Assembly: GCF_006539925.1 (NCBI RefSeq)
Contig: NZ_BJNY01000009.1
Location: forward strand, 111,647-175,646
DNA: 64,000 nucleotides
DNA from: Glutamicibacter uratoxydans
Lineage (GTDB): Bacteria > Actinomycetota > Actinomycetes > Actinomycetales > Micrococcaceae
Direction of reading: 5' to 3'
Shown piece by piece: positions 63,989 through 64,000 of the stretch. The translations under genes were made by a program, and so were the position numbers. The notes beneath the pieces were generated by a model. It searched no databases. It was not told where the DNA came from and worked only from the letters and a program-made list of their open reading frames with translations. Each line of letters starts with the position of its first letter. The first letter of the stretch is position 1.

Positions 63989-64000
63989 TGGCGGAGGATA
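63989..64000 (-). tRNA. Probable 3' end of a tRNA gene (cut by window edge)
   Basis: TGGCGGAGGATA at the edge is, on the minus strand, TATCCTCCGCCA: an acceptor-stem 3' half with discriminator G and an encoded CCA end, as often in tRNA-Ser genes. A terminator follows at once on that strand. Only 12 bases are visible, so identity is tentative. Confidence 0.45.

Overview
The window is chromosomal DNA from a high-GC Gram-positive bacterium, most likely a member of the Micrococcaceae (Arthrobacter/Glutamicibacter type). This rests on the high GC content, frequent GTG/TTG starts, an IdeR/DtxR-type iron box, a RamB/ScfR-type acetate regulator next to glyoxylate-cycle genes, and families such as DUF4916, FBP_C, LytR_C and an Lhr helicase. 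I see no insertion sequence, phage, CRISPR array or rRNA operon. The genus is inferred from gene content, not from a marker gene.

Layout. 0-9.9 kb: end of an Lhr helicase gene, a Nei2-type DNA glycosylase, a peroxiredoxin, an RluA pseudouridine synthase, a membrane protein, a short-chain dehydrogenase, an MFS exporter with a good operator candidate, a DUF4916 Nudix protein and a FUSC-like membrane protein. 10-14.4 kb: tRNA-guanine transglycosylase and a YhhQ-type queuosine-precursor transporter, separated by an ABC transporter pair; together they suggest queuosine salvage. 14.7-18 kb: an autoregulated TetR gene, a hypothetical gene, a PdxK/ThiD kinase, and an FBP-domain gene preceded by a long leader with a multi-stem structure. 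18.3-28.8 kb: a large secreted subtilase, a GH3 lipoprotein, a umuDC cassette under a LexA-box palindrome, a tyrosine phosphatase, a frameshifted uridine-kinase-like gene, an NAD-dependent epimerase and a D-amino-acid dehydrogenase. 29-39 kb: a trypsin-like lipoprotein, a nitroreductase behind a large inverted repeat, a small secreted peptide encoded next to a histidine kinase and divergent from a response regulator, a ClpC-like ATPase and several small genes.

39-46 kb holds a four-gene operon read leftwards from an almost perfect iron box at 45713-45731. It encodes a ferric substrate-binding lipoprotein, a fused permease, an ATPase and, 11 bases further on, an unusual 857-residue fusion of an adenylation domain, a carrier protein and a membrane acyltransferase. 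46-57 kb: hydrolases, an AAA ATPase, the RamB-like regulator, aceA and aceB, with a shared CTACTTCTT motif upstream of ramB and aceA. 57-64 kb: amino-acid permease, YoaK, FrnE-type DsbA protein, LytR_C protein, a ParB-like small protein, a 2-oxoglutarate/Fe(II)-type oxygenase behind repeats and a tiny leader ORF, an orphan OmpR-family regulator lacking its phospho-acceptor aspartate, and a VOC protein. What looks like the 3' end of a tRNA gene touches the right edge.

The strongest candidates for undescribed biology are (1) the peptide/histidine-kinase/response-regulator locus at 32.8-35.0 kb, whose DNA is visibly more AT-rich than its neighbours; (2) the iron-controlled adenylation-carrier-acyltransferase fusion; (3) the structured leader upstream of the FBP-domain gene; and (4) the 93-base inverted repeat upstream of the nitroreductase.
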